Part shown: piece by piece, positions 36,559 through 48,640 of the stretch
Position numbering within the stretch: the stretch's first letter is position 1
How the letters are laid out: each line of letters begins with the position of its first letter
Origin: Piliocolobus tephrosceles
Lineage: Eukaryota > Chordata > Mammalia > Primates > Cercopithecidae
Length of the DNA stretch: 64,000 nucleotides
Direction: 5' to 3'
NCBI RefSeq assembly: GCF_002776525.5
Contig: NC_045441.1
Location: 83,401,954 to 83,465,953, forward strand
Translations under genes and position numbers: made by a program
The notes under the pieces: generated by a model
Database searches by the model: none
The model's input: only the letters and a program-made list of their open reading frames with translations
What the model was told of the DNA's origin: nothing

Positions 36559-37165
36559 GGTTACATACAAGGGGCATTATATATAATTATATATTATATA
36601 TTATATATTTTTGGTTACATACAAAGGACATTATATATAATTATATAATATATGTGTTTATATATAATATATGCTAATAATATATAGAATATATAATATA
36701 TTCTAATAACATACCTAACATATAGTTATATACATATCCTAATAGTAACATAGCCTTATACTAATTTTAACTTATATTCTAATATGGAAAGAACTTACTT
36801 GAAAAACTGTACTAGACTTCTGGTATTAAACACAATAAATTGTATTATATGCCTAGCTTTTGTCCAAGTTGTTTTTTGTTATACTGAGTTTCTACAGAAT
36901 CATATGGATAGCATTGATAAGAGATTACAATTAAATAATAAAATAACATTTTTAAATGTTATATATAGAGGATATATAAAAATATAGAGAGATTTTATAT
37001 ATTTTATAACATTTAAAATATTCTTTTATTCTAATTTATCTATGCCATACATGTATGTGAGAATATGTAAGAATATACATAATACATATATGTATGAACC
37101 CATATATACATATATGTAAGAATATATATACACACATACATATATATAAGAATATATATATATTA
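36559..37165. repeat. AT-rich tract with 53-bp duplication
   Basis: TTGGTTACATACAA, a short purine stretch and CATTATATATAATTATATA occur at about 36558 and again at about 36611. The tract continues as TA-rich, self-complementary sequence to 36760 and again at 36960-37165. The duplicated copy joins directly onto the minisatellite. Confidence 0.75.
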
Positions 37166-37663
37166 TTTTTAAAACAAGAAATTTGCAGGACAAGATTAAT
37201 CCCCAGAAATCATTCCACTAAAAGCTCAGGATGATAAACAGGGTACTATTCAAAATTTTTCTTGTCTGTCTTCATTTATAAACTTCACATGTTTGTGTTT
37301 TTTCAACATGAAAGAAAACTAAGGGGAAACAAAAGTAAAAAATTCAAGTCTTTCTGTAGGAAATGAAGGAGAAGGAAGAAACTCTTATTGGATGTCAGAG
37401 TTTACATTAGGCACTTAACATTATCATATTTTGCTTTATACAACTTTAGGTAGGCATTGACATCTATTCCTATTTTTTAAATTAGAAAATTGTCTAGCAG
37501 ATTTCATTCATAGCTTAATGATCCAATTATAATAAAATATAGAGGCCAAATTTAAACCCCAAATTATCTTTACATGAAATCCATTACTTTTCAAAGAATT
37601 AAGTTGCCTCAACTGAGTCTCATAATAATCTATGAGTAGAAAAAGTGCTGTCATCATTAACCT
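37166..37663. other. No feature recognised
   Basis: Nothing identifiable. Confidence 0.4.
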
Positions 37664-37664
37664 T

Positions 37665-37697
<33 letters not shown>

Positions 37698-37724
37698 GTG
37701 TGTATGTGTGTGTGTGTGTGTGTG
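37665..37724. repeat. TG microsatellite
   Basis: About 60 bases of TG units with a few TATG interruptions. Confidence 0.95.
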
Positions 37725-38744
37725 AAGGGAGATAAGAGACAGTAACTGGTTCATATGGTTCTATGACTAGAAAGATTATACATCAAACCTCAGAATGGAA
37801 ATAAACTTGCTCCGTAACAGAGTCATGTAAGAATTAAAATAACACATTATTCCAAAGAGTCTGCATTCTTTCATGCATTTATTGAGTCTGGTTAAATAAT
37901 AGCCAGATGTACACCCTTTTAAAACTGTTCGATCTTTGGAAACATGTATAAAAGTATATATACTGTTCTTTTACCAGAAATATGAAAAGTCTTAATCACT
38001 TGACAAAATGTTTTCCAGATACATCATTTACTGACATGGTAATTAGCCAATATCCAAGAGCAGAATATATAACATATTAGAGCCAGAAAATAAGTACTAT
38101 AAATATCAATTCTGCATGTATTTCTCTCAAATCAGAATTTTCTCACTTCCAGAAATGCCTTATCTTTGTTTCTGCCTGAGTACTATTTAGCTTGATGGAG
38201 CATCGTCTATGCATGTCAAGAAATCACTACAAAACCTAGTGAGTGCAAATTCACTATTTTTCTTTAGCATTTAAAAATCCAAGTAATTATGATGGACTCT
38301 TGCTAAGGGTCTTAGAGCAGTCAAGTGTATGACAACTATATAACTAATTTAGCATCTTTAATAGATAAAATACCCTGTAGATAAGAAAATACATAAGTTT
38401 ATGTGGATCTTGAGAATATCTCCAACTTACATTTTAAAAAGGATGGGTATGACTTTAAAAATTGTCCAAAGTTTTTAGTATTTAACACAATAAACTTCTT
38501 TCCTATGTCTAGACTTTATCCAAGATACATTTTGTTATGTTGAATTTCAACAGAATAATATGGACATCATATATTGGTAGAGAGAAAACAGTTTATATCA
38601 AAAACATGAAGAAATTGATGCCATGTAAAAACAACTACAGTAAGAAACCTTAGTCTAGATAAGAAAATATAATAACACTTAAAAATATTTAGCAAACTGA
38701 ACATAGAGAATTAAACATGTTTTTAAACTTTACATAAGATTTAT
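37725..38744. other. No gene; contains a segment related to 36.8 kb
   Basis: 38465-38580 resembles 36790-36915 in the same orientation (see findings). Otherwise unassigned. Confidence 0.4.
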
Positions 38745-39570
38745 GGGAATTTTTTTCAATTTTAAAATTAAAACATAATTGACATTACATGTAATTCACC
38801 ATTTTTTAATTGTAGTAAGAAACACCTAACATAAAATTTACCATTTTAATTATTTTTAAGTTTACAGTTCAATAGTGTGAGGTATATTCACATCTCCAGA
38901 ACATTTTTTGTGCGAAATAGAAACTTTATATCCATTAAACAACTCCCCATTTTCCCCTCTCCTTGATCTCTAGTAACCACTATTCTACTTTGTTTCTAGG
39001 AATTTGACTAATTTAGATACCTCACATATGTGGACTCAAACAGTATTTGGTTGTATGTGTGTGTGTGACTGGATTATTTCACTTGGCATAATGTCTTCAA
39101 GGTTCATTCGTGTTGTAGTGTGTGACAGGATTTCCTTCCTTTTTAAGGCTGAATAATATTCCATTGTGTATATGTATATATCATATATACACACATACAT
39201 ATATATACATACACCATATTTTTTAATCCATTCATTCATCAATGTACAGTTGTGTTGCTTCCACTTCTTAGTTATTGTGAATAGTACTGTTATAAACATG
39301 GGTGGGCAAATATTTCTTGGAGACCCTACTTTTGATTCTTTTGGCTACATATCTAGAAGTGGGATTGTTGACTCATCTGGTAAATCTATTTTCGTGCTTT
39401 GAGGAACCTCCATACAGTTTTCCATGGTGGTTGCACCATTTTACAATCCCACCAACAGTGTACAAGCATTCCAAAGTGTCCACATTCTTGTCAATATTTG
39501 TTATTTTCTTTTTCTTGTTTTTTTTTTTTTTTTTTTTTTGATAGTAGCCATCGTAATGGATGTTAAGTGC
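38745..39570 (-). mobile_element. LINE-1 3' portion, antisense
   Basis: Antisense 3' UTR (38.75-39.02 kb, e.g. 'aacataaaatttaccatttta') followed by the antisense end of the second reading frame ('ctgaataatattccattgtg', 'gtgggattgttgactcatctgg', 'ccaccaacagtgtacaagcattcc'). A 23-base T run at 39518-39540 sits inside it. Not intact. Confidence 0.8.
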
Positions 39571-39917
39571 ACACTTATTTACATGGGTAATGGACACTAT
39601 ATTACCAGAAATATTAAAGACAAAATTAAATGCCTTTTGGACTCGATAAAGGTCAATTTCTTTTGGAATGGATGAAGGACAATCTTCCTTGGATTCAAAG
39701 GGATGGATTATTGGCTGGTGCCTAAGTACTCAACTGTTATACCATCAAATCTATATTGGCTGTGTTAAGAAAGGCTGTACCACTCCTACATGATTTTAAT
39801 TACTCTGGTAGAGGCTACTGTAACAGCAGCACTGAGGAAAGAAGGGGAGATTTCCAGGGTATATGAGAATTTATCGACAAAAGATATTACAAGGTATATG
39901 ATCATCAAAAAGTTCTC
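39571..39917. other. Unassigned
   Basis: No gene; between two LINE-1 copies. Not recognised. Confidence 0.35.
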
Positions 39918-40732
39918 AAATTGGTGTTTTTAAATTTTATTTTAAGTTCTGGGGTACATGTGCAGGATGTGCAGGTTTGTTACAGAGGTAAATGTGTACC
40001 ACAGTGGTTTGCTGCACCTATCAACCCATCACCTAAGTATTAAGCTCAGTATACGTTACCTATGTTTTCTGATGCTCTCCCTCTCCTGTCCCACAGGCCC
40101 CAGTGTGTTATTCCCCTTCCTATGTCTACATGTTCTCATTGTTCAGCTCCCACTTATGAATGAGAACATGCGGCACTTGGTTTTCTGTTCCTGTGTTAGT
40201 TTGCTGAGGATAATGGCTTCCAGTTCCATCTATGCCCCTGCAACTGACATGATTTCATTCCTTTTTATAGCTGCATAGTACTCCATGGTATACATTACCA
40301 CCTTTTCTTTATCCAATCTATCATTGATGGGCATCTGGGTTGATTCCATATTTTTGATACTGTAAATGGTGCTGCAATGAACATACATGTGCATTCACCT
40401 TTATAACAGAATGGTTTATATTCCTTTGGGTGTATACACAGTAATGGGTTATATTCCTTTGGGTATATACAGAGTAATGAGATTGCTAGGTCAAATGGTA
40501 TTTATGGTTCTTGGTCTTTGAGGAATCGCCACACTGTCTTCCACAATAGTTGAACTAATTTACATGCCCACCAACAGTGTAAAAGTGTTCTTATCTCTCC
40601 GCACCATCTGTTGTTCCTTGACTTTTTAATAATTGCCATTCTAACTGGTGTGAGATTGTATCTCATTGTGGTTTTAATTTTCTCTAAAGATGAATGATGT
40701 TGAGCTTTTTTGCATATGTTTCTTGGCTGCAA
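39918..40732 (-). mobile_element. Primate LINE-1 3' end, antisense
   Basis: Closely matches the primate LINE-1 3' end in antisense: 'ttctggggtacatgtgcagg', 'gctgcacctatcaaccc', 'gaatgagaacatgcggc', 'tagtactccatggtatacat', 'gaggaatcgccacactgtcttcc' and 'tggtgtgagattgtatctca' (each at most lightly changed). A 33-bp tandem duplication is at 40413-40478. The antisense frames of 80-107 codons are artefacts. Confidence 0.9.
40413..40478. repeat. 33-bp tandem duplication inside LINE-1
   Basis: GTTTATATTCCTTTGGGTGT starts unit 1 and GGTTATATTCCTTTGGGTAT starts unit 2 at 40446. The usual LINE-1 has one copy. Confidence 0.9.
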
Positions 40733-40899
40733 ACCAACAGCCATACAGTTGGTATTTCTGATGACCCCAATGCAACAGATTGATGTAATAACAGGATCTT
40801 TGCTAGGTTTGGTCAGAATTAACGTAAGAGCACCTCACACCTTAAACTCAACTGTTTCTGATAGCAAAACTAGCATCTATTTAGTTTGTTTTTTAATAG

Positions 40900-40932
40900 G
40901 TTTTTTTTGTTTGTTTGTTTGTTTGTTTATTC
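40900..40932. repeat. TTTG simple repeat
   Basis: T run followed by five TTTG/GTTT units. Confidence 0.85.
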
Positions 40933-41189
40933 TGAGATGTGGCATTCTAATTTTGGCGGGTTTCTCAGTTTATCCTATCAAGGGTTTAACTAAGAAGCAA
41001 CTCCTGGACATAAACTGGTTCATCTTTCTGTAGGATAACTTGAAAATATGTGTCAAACCCTTAAAAAACACATAATTATTTTGCCACATATTTTACATCT
41101 GAAATTACTTAAATTGTAAACTGAATTAACTAAGATTTAAAGATGTTCATAGACTGTTGCTTATTTTAACAAAATGTAGGCAATTTAAA

Positions 41190-41965
41190 ATGCTGAAGAT
41201 TGGAAGATTATTTAATAAAGTACATTTGTACACTGGAATTTATGCAGCCATTAAACATAAAGCTATTGCTTTATGGTTTATGCTTTACCGCTTTTTTATG
41301 CCTTTTTTTTTTTTTTTAACGTGAGACAGGGTCTCACATTGCTTACCGAAACTGTAATCTCCCTGGACTCAGGTGATCCTCCCATCTCAGCCTCTCAAGT
41401 AGCTGCGACTACAGGTGTGCAGCACCACACCTTGATAACTTTTTTGGGGGATTTTTGTAGAGATGAGGTTTTGCCATGTTGCCCAGGTTGATCTCAAACT
41501 CCTGGGCTCAAACAATCCACCTACCTTGGTCTCCTGAAGTATTAGGATTACAGGCATGAGTCCCCGGGCTCAGCTCTGTTTTATGATTTTTATATACTTT
41601 TACATTGTCTTTAAATATATTTTAAAGTACTTTTAGTTCTTATTGTTATTTTACTAATAACAGGAATTCATAATATGTTACTAAGTGGTAAAAGCAAGGT
41701 AGAAAACCATAATTATAATACAAGGCAGAAAAAAAGTATGACTGTGTGAGTGAGAGTGTGCAACATTATCAGGGATACATGTTAACTACAATTCATCATG
41801 TTTGAAACTAAACACATCTATACACAATTGCGATTACAGAGGAGTATCACGGAATATGGATAGTGGTTAATTTATCTAGGTAGTGAACATCATCTTCTTG
41901 TTGCCTATGTTTGTTCTTTAAATTTTCTATAAGAAATGTATATTACCTGTGTCATATAAAACAAT
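41190..41965 (+). mobile_element. Old LINE-1 3' end split by an Alu
   Basis: 'ttaataaagtacatttgtacactggaatttatgcagccattaaa' (41214-41256, split by substitutions) and, beyond the Alu, 'ttactaagtggtaaaagcaagg', 'ggatagtggttaatttatc' and 'attttctataagaaatgtatatta' follow an old LINE-1 3' end in sense order. Confidence 0.6.
41303..41574 (-). mobile_element. Alu (J-like), internally deleted
   Basis: Antisense Alu with J-type features ('cctgggctcaaacaatccacc'). About 40 bases are lost after 'gggtctcacattgc', and it inserts into the LINE-1 above. The 72-codon frame is an Alu artefact. Confidence 0.9.
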
Positions 41966-42499
41966 AAAGGAGTGGAAAGTTGGCATCAATACATGAGAGC
42001 AATTTCTCAGGTTGGTCCATAGCTACTTGGCCTTTGGTCTCAGAAAGGTCAGGATGGTTACTGATATTGAAGACGGCCACCTTCCACTGCTAAGAGAATC
42101 AACTGTGCTGAAAGGCTGGGAACACTTGGGGCAGGAGGCAGTCACTCTTAACTAACTATATGTGTTGACTTCTATCTCCTTACATTCTCATAAGGGAGAA
42201 GACAAATCAATACTGTCAATAAAAAAGTGTTCCTGTGTCCTTGAGAGAAGCTTTTATGCATAAAAAATTTCATTGGTTCACTTTGGTTTTAAAGCTTAAT
42301 ATTAAATTTGTCAAATTAGCAAATTCAAAACCTGACTTACCCTTAAGTTTTGAAAGTCAATTTGCAAATTATTAGTCTAGTATATTTTAATAGTATGTTA
42401 TAAGAGGATTTCAATGGATCATTGGCCCAATTTTTAAAAATCCTTCCTTTAAAGACAATTCCTTTAAAATTGCCTGGCTGACAAATCAAATAGCTCAGA
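41966..42499. other. No feature recognised
   Basis: Nothing identifiable. Confidence 0.4.
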
Positions 42500-42532
42500 A
42501 GGAAGGTAGATAAGTTGATAGATCAGTAGATT

Positions 42533-42566
42533 GGTAGGTAGGTAGGTAGGTAGGTAGGTAGGTAGG

Positions 42567-42611
<45 letters not shown>
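42533..42611. repeat. Compound GGTA/GATA microsatellite
   Basis: Nine GGTA units (42533-42568) switch directly to about ten GATA units (42569-42610). A few imperfect GATA-like units precede it from 42505. Confidence 0.96.
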
Positions 42612-43522
42612 GACAAACAATAGTAGACTCTGTATACATACATAAAATCTCAAATGTTTCAATGCTGTGTAAAACTTGGAAAGATTTCTATTTAAAATAG
42701 CAGATCTAAACCAATTACTCAGTTATGCATTTTAAGATGGAATTAAAAAGCTAACCTGTTACTTAGTATGGCAGATTCTCTTTCACATTAGAGATCCCTA
42801 AAATATCAAGTGTGTACACCATTTCTTAATACAAAAATATGTTGCCAAATTTAGTTAATTTAGGTATTTCTACTGTAAATTATAAATCTTCCAGGGTTAA
42901 AATAATTTTATCTAAGAAGGAAATAATGATATCACCACAAACAGTTTTGAGGTTACCTTCTTAGTCAATTGAAGATCTATATTGATCTGGGATTTCAACC
43001 CAGTTGCTGACTGTATTTTGCCAGTGCGACTAAGGGTCACCTTGAGCCCTATGCATAGTCTATAAAAGGGATTTCATAACTTACCAATGGTTGAGTTCAT
43101 AACTCTTATAAACCACATAGCCTTACCTAATTTTTAAGTTGTTTAACTTTCATCCTGCTATCAGTACCACTTAATTAAATCTAACATGTTGAGTCACTGC
43201 TGCATTCCTTTCTGAAGTCTTTTCAGATGCTTTTCCAGGAGGACCAAAATTTCATTGTATTTTACATATTTTTCACAGCTTTTAATCACAATGTCTACTG
43301 ACAAATATTTATATATTCACATATACTCTAGAGATATAACGTGAGAGTTAGAAGATGGTTAAATCTCAGTACACTGTTCAACTTAGAGGTGAGGAGATCT
43401 CACTTCCTTCTTGCTACTCTACCCTCTACCCTAGACAAGATGACAATATAATACTTACTGACAATGCCTAGGAAAGAAGACCTACTTAAAAAAAAAATCC
43501 AGACTACTTTTCTAGTTTACTC
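42612..43522. other. No feature recognised
   Basis: AT-rich; nothing identified. Confidence 0.45.
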
Positions 43523-43819
43523 TTTTTTTTTTTTTTTTTTTTTTGAGATGAAGTCTCACTCTTGCCCCCCAGACTGGAGTGCAATGGCGCAATCTCAGCT
43601 CACTGCAACCTCCATCTCCTGCGTTCATGTGATTCTCCTGCCTCAGCCTCCTGAGTAGCTGGGATTACAGGTGCATGCCACCATGCCTGGCTAATTTCTA
43701 GTAGAGACAGGGTTTCACCATGTTGGCCAGATGGGTCTCGAACTCCTGACCTCAGGTGATCCGCCCTCCTCAGCCTCCCAGAGTGCTGGGATTACAGGCA
43801 TAAGCCACTGTTCCTGGCC
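43523..43819 (-). mobile_element. Full-length Alu (S-like)
   Basis: Antisense Alu from a 22-base T tail ('tgagatgaagtctcactc') through both arms to 'ctgttcctggcc'. Frames at 43464-43955 are Alu artefacts. Confidence 0.95.
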
Positions 43820-45265
43820 TGGTTTTCTTTTCAGAAGAGAGAAAGCAAGTACATATTTGAATGTAAGCCTGATTGCTGGGCCTTCAATGTGGTGTCATTT
43901 GAGGTTCACTGTATTAGAGCCACCATGCTGCTCTTCACCCTATGGCTCACACTAACAGCAACCAGATAGTTTACAGCTTAGTGAAGCCTTTTCCACTTCG
44001 GTTGTAGGAACCCTTTTGACAAGAGAATTTAACAGTGAAGAAGAAAAATTGCTGCCTTATTTTAGAACAGCTTGTTTATACTTTCCTGAGGGCAGAAAGG
44101 TAAAATAGACTTGATTATGCACAAGACTTTACTTTAAATACAATTATTTACTGATTCTCAATCCCAAAATCATGCTGAAAATCTATAAAGCTGTCTATCA
44201 TCTTATGGAAGAGTTACAGCTTGAGACCTTTGGGATTGTATAGCTCTCACCAACATAGGAGTGCTCTAGTTTTATCTATACCATGAATAAAAAGACACTG
44301 GCACCCAGCATCAGGATTATCATCCACTTACTCAGAAAAAAATTAAAAGATTAATTTAAGATAAAGAGATGCTGGCTTCAGACACACTGATTGTATTTCC
44401 CAGATATTGCTGCAGCAACATTTTCTCCTCTTAGAGGTTATAAAGTATTCCGAGCGATCATTCTTTTCTACTCACGTAACACAAAGCATTGAAGATTTAA
44501 TCTAGCTCTTCTGTATGGTGTGGTTGAATTTTATTTGACTTTGCCATCACCCTACCCATACAAAATTCTTTCCCCTTATTTTTTATAACATAAACTTATT
44601 TTTGTTCCTTTTATTGTTCACCTTTATATTTTATTATAGAAAAAAATGCTTAACTATAAAATAGTAAAATTATGCCAATGAAAACAAATTTGAAAGTCAA
44701 ATGGAAAATAGCAATTACAGCCTGAAACTGTTTTAAAAGTTTGCAGAGCACGGCTATGCTTTAGTTTTCCCTTAAAATATTTCATTTTTTCTAAAGACTG
44801 GCTTTCTGAAATATAGGTTAAAAGTATAAAGTCATCTTCAGTCAAAAAAGATATAGAATTTTTATTTTTTAAGTCACAAAGAAAACAGTTTTTTGAAGGC
44901 AGAGAAGATACACACTAGACCAGAGACCTGCACTTGAATTCCAATATAATAACATGACCATGAAGAATTTTCCTCTTTTTAAGAGGCATAGGTCTTGGAG
45001 AATGACCTTATAAAAAATGTAAAAGTAGCCTGGTTCTCAAATAGATCGCTGGAGGAAATTTCTAACAACAAAGATGAGTCACTGAACACAAGTCACACCG
45101 TTGGCCTAAACCTCTAGAAACTTATTAAATATCACCTGCCTGAACCTTGTGAGACTGAGATCCAAAATCAGCCTTCAGTTTGGTCAAGAGTCAAAGCTTA
45201 AAAGTATGCTTTCTTTCTACTATGATAATGGCTTATTACTGAAAAGTTTTAAGAACTTTTCTAAC
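43820..45265. other. No feature recognised
   Basis: No gene or repeat assigned; a 63-codon minus frame at 44654-44845 is unsupported. Confidence 0.45.
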
Positions 45266-45266
45266 A

Positions 45267-45298
<32 letters not shown>

Positions 45299-45305
45299 AC
45301 ACACA
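45266..45305. repeat. CA microsatellite
   Basis: About 20 CA units with one CATA interruption. Confidence 0.95.
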
Positions 45306-46789
45306 GACTCAAGTGAGATAGGCATTAAATATGGGTCCATGGTAGATAGATGCATTATTTTGAGAAGTAGATGAGAGATTTAACCCATATAACAATGACT
45401 AGGCTAGGCTATTCTCTACCTTATATTAAGGTAGAGAAAATGCCAGATATGAAAGTTAACTTACACTTGCAACTCTGTTAATGATTAAAACAAAGTTACT
45501 CTTCCCAGGCAGGGAACCAAACCAAAAAAATGTGGCCTCTCTTAAATCCAAACTATCTTTCATGAAAATGATAATTAAGAACAAATATAATCACAGCAAC
45601 TGCAATCTATACTCAAGTTCTATGGCTAAAAGAGTTGACAATTTTAAGAATTGGGTAATTCAAATAATTTTAATATTTGACTCTGAAACTAATTATATGA
45701 TTTTGAGAACTTGCCTTTATAGTTATGCTTTTATTCACCTTGTATGATTAATGTTTCGATTTTTCTGAGTATACCACAACTGAACAGTGGAAGGGATATA
45801 GACAATTTAAAATTTAAAAAGTTTAAATAGAAAATACATAGAAATAATGATTTCTACTAGCTAAATCAATGGGTTAGAAATAAGGTCCTCATAGTTAGGT
45901 CTGCCACTGTCTTACAAAATGTGTCACTTAAAACCTCCTGAGTTAGGGGGGGAAAAAAAAAAACACAAAGCTATTATCTATATTTCAGCACACAAGGCAC
46001 ACAGAGACCAGAACAGCTTTGCCTAGGAACTCTTGGAACACATACCACTATTGAAATGGTTTCCATGAGGCCAACAGTGGCACATATATAGTCAAGAGGT
46101 ACTCGTCATTGAGACAAAGAACTATAATGACAGGTGAGACATGGATCAGAGAGGCATTCATGATGATGATGGAGGACAGGTGCCTATACGTCCCATACCA
46201 CTGCATTCTTACTCTAGGCCCCTAGGAATGTGCTGTCCCTAATGAAGCAGGCACCATCAACACGGTGCTCTACTTCATCACGCTATTAAATTTTCACAAA
46301 ATAGTCTTCACAAAAAAAGTGACCGTACATTATGTTCACATATATTAAAACAGTGATACATAAGTTTCTCAATTGTCTATGACTGCTAATGTTAGTAGGT
46401 ACAGTTTCCAAGAAAATGTGAAGGTATCTTGAGTTAAAATAGGCAAAGGGGCTTTAAATTTAGTGGATGCTGGGAAAGTTTCAGGATAATAAAGGCTTGT
46501 TGGATAAATTAAAGGCAATCTGCTTAGGCATCTAGGACATACTCAATATTTAAAAATATTTTACTATGTTGTTTTTACTGTACTGCTGCTCTAGTTACAT
46601 AGAATAAAAACAGTATGTTCTTTAGACTTAGATTAATATTACTGTTACTTTAAAAAGAAATACATTTTAAAGTTCTAAATTCTAGCCTAGACCCTCATTG
46701 CATATTTGGAATACAATGATGTTTTAGTAGGGCATACCTGACTATAAAATTTCTGTCTTCCCCAAACTAGTCACCATTAAATGTGTAAC
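45306..46789. other. No feature recognised
   Basis: The 88-codon plus frame 45481-45747 is Lys/Asn/Ile-rich, has no homologue I know and no exon signals, so it is not called a gene. A 7-G/11-A junction lies at 45946-45963. Confidence 0.45.
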
Positions 46790-46960
46790 TCATCATATAA
46801 CTTTATTGCTTAAAATATTTAATGGTTCTCAATATTAAGTGTCATAAAATTCAGGTTCCTACAACTTCTTTCAGAATAGCTCTAGCACCACTTTACTGCA
46901 ACTTTTATAATATATTAAAAAATACTCTAGTGTGATCTATTATCTCACTGTTTTAGTATT
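46790..46960 (+). mobile_element. L2 LINE fragment
   Basis: 'ttgcttaaaatatttaatggttctcaatattaagtgtcataaaattcagg' corresponds, with substitutions, to the L2 reading-frame phrase that ends the reverse-transcriptase module. Confidence 0.5.
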
Positions 46961-47699
46961 TCAGGTATACATGCTTTTTGACAATTTTACATGTAAGCAA
47001 TTTGAAGTCAGTAATATTGATCTCTTTTTGTCATGGTTTTCTTAATTGCAAACAGAGTATGTTATGTCAGTGGTACCAAGTTCCCCTCCAGCTCTAAACT
47101 TCTACTAGTCAAATTTTCTCCATTCCATGTGACAATTGTTCAAAGCTAAACCAAAAGGAAGCATTAAAATAGATATTAGCTTATTGATATCACATTTTAG
47201 CATAATAGGTTATATAGGCCTGAGAAATGAAATCGTAAAGCTATTACTCCAATCATAATAAAATTTGTATGTGTAAAGCAACTTTGCTATTACACCAAGA
47301 TTTTAAGTCATAAAAAACTAAACTCAAATGTGTTGTGTTTATGTCACCCCATGATAATGTGCACTGTGTGTTAGTTAAGTCATAAAGCTTTAGCGTTCTG
47401 TCTTGCAAAGAAGCTGAAAAATAAACTGATTAAAAGAAGGTAAAAGAAACATAACTGAGAGTTTAGTGTTATCTGTAGTCTCCAAATCTCTGTATAGAAG
47501 TTGACAATCTTAAAACATTTTCGAAGCACACCATACAGCATTCCATTTTCAGATTCCACTTTCCTGGCTAGACACAATGATAGAAAAGACAAAAAGAAAC
47601 CCAGCATGCTAGTTTTTAATAGGTAAAAACCTAGGATTACTGTACTACTGTTAATCCACTATCTTCCTCCTCTCCAGTTTACTATCAGAGTGCTTTCAT
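46961..47699. other. No feature recognised
   Basis: A 75-codon minus frame at 47380-47607 has hydrophobic ends, but there are no splice signals or homologue I recognise. Confidence 0.4.
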
Positions 47700-48640
47700 T
47701 CTTCTTACTGACAAATGTGGAGGAGTGGTCTACCCTCTGACCACTTATTCTCCTTTGATCCACTCAATGCTTACAACCTGGCTTCCCTCAGCTATTTTAC
47801 CAGATCTACTTTTCTTTAAACCCCTAGGAAATGTAATTCCCAATATTAAATTGTCACCCCAGTCCTTAAGCTTTTTTATCTTTGTTTAGAATTTTACTTC
47901 AACCACCAACTTTTAAACCTTTCTCCTGCAGGGACCTTCATAAGCCTGTGTTTTCTTAATTCTCTACCTATTTCTGATTTGTTGTTGCCTCTTTCACTGC
48001 TTCTTATTTGCCTGCTCCCTAAAACTGTATGTTCCACAATGTGCTTCTCCACCTTCTTCTTTCCTTTCACTATCTCATGACTTCATTGTTTCCCATGGTT
48101 TCAGTTCTACCCTCAATGCAGACAACTATCAAATTTGCATCATAAGTCCAGATTTCCTCCGATCTTCAGATTCATAGTTACATTTATACCTGGATATTTC
48201 CATGGCCACTCCACTTCAAGATAATCTACACCAACTGTTTTTCTTCCCAAATCTGGGCATCCTCCTGTATCTTCCATCTTTATTTAAAGAAAAAATGTTA
48301 GTCTTCCCAGTTGCTGATATTCAAACCTGAAGTGTCATCTCTAAATCCTTGCATTCCTAACCTCCCATATCCAGTGGATCAAGTCTTGTCTACCTTGGTG
48401 ACGGCTCGCACATTTTCAGTCTTAGCAACTGCCTTAGTTCAGACTCTATCCAAATGGAGCAAATTCTTTAAAAACTCACCTTTTACTCGGTAGTATGCAA
48501 GGTGTCTGGACTAAAATTCCTGGACTGTGTCTTAGTAACTGCCCTGTCTTACACCCTTATATTTTCCTATCTTGACTCTTAGTAGGTCATGATTTCCCTG
48601 AGTGAAGTTTCTCTTCATTCAATTTGGTTCATGATCCATC
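47700..48640 (+). mobile_element. L2 LINE, part of reading frame 2
   Basis: Pyrimidine-rich sequence following the L2 second reading frame: a 'tttcagttctaccctcaatgcagacaactatcaaatttgcat' region, 'atttccatggccactccacttca', 'gcatcctcctgtatcttcc' and 'cccatatccagtggatcaagtc' (split by substitutions). Frame broken by many stops. Confidence 0.6.

Noticed and set aside
35991..36648. A row of three charged 60-81-codon plus-strand frames
   Set aside because: They arise from the purine-rich, stop-poor minisatellite units and change frame from unit to unit.
39958..40278. 106-codon plus-strand frame with hydrophobic stretches
   Set aside because: It is the reverse strand of a LINE-1 3' end.
47380..47607. 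75-codon minus-strand frame with hydrophobic ends as a small membrane protein
   Set aside because: No splice sites, start context or known homologue support it, and frames of this size are expected by chance in AT-rich DNA.
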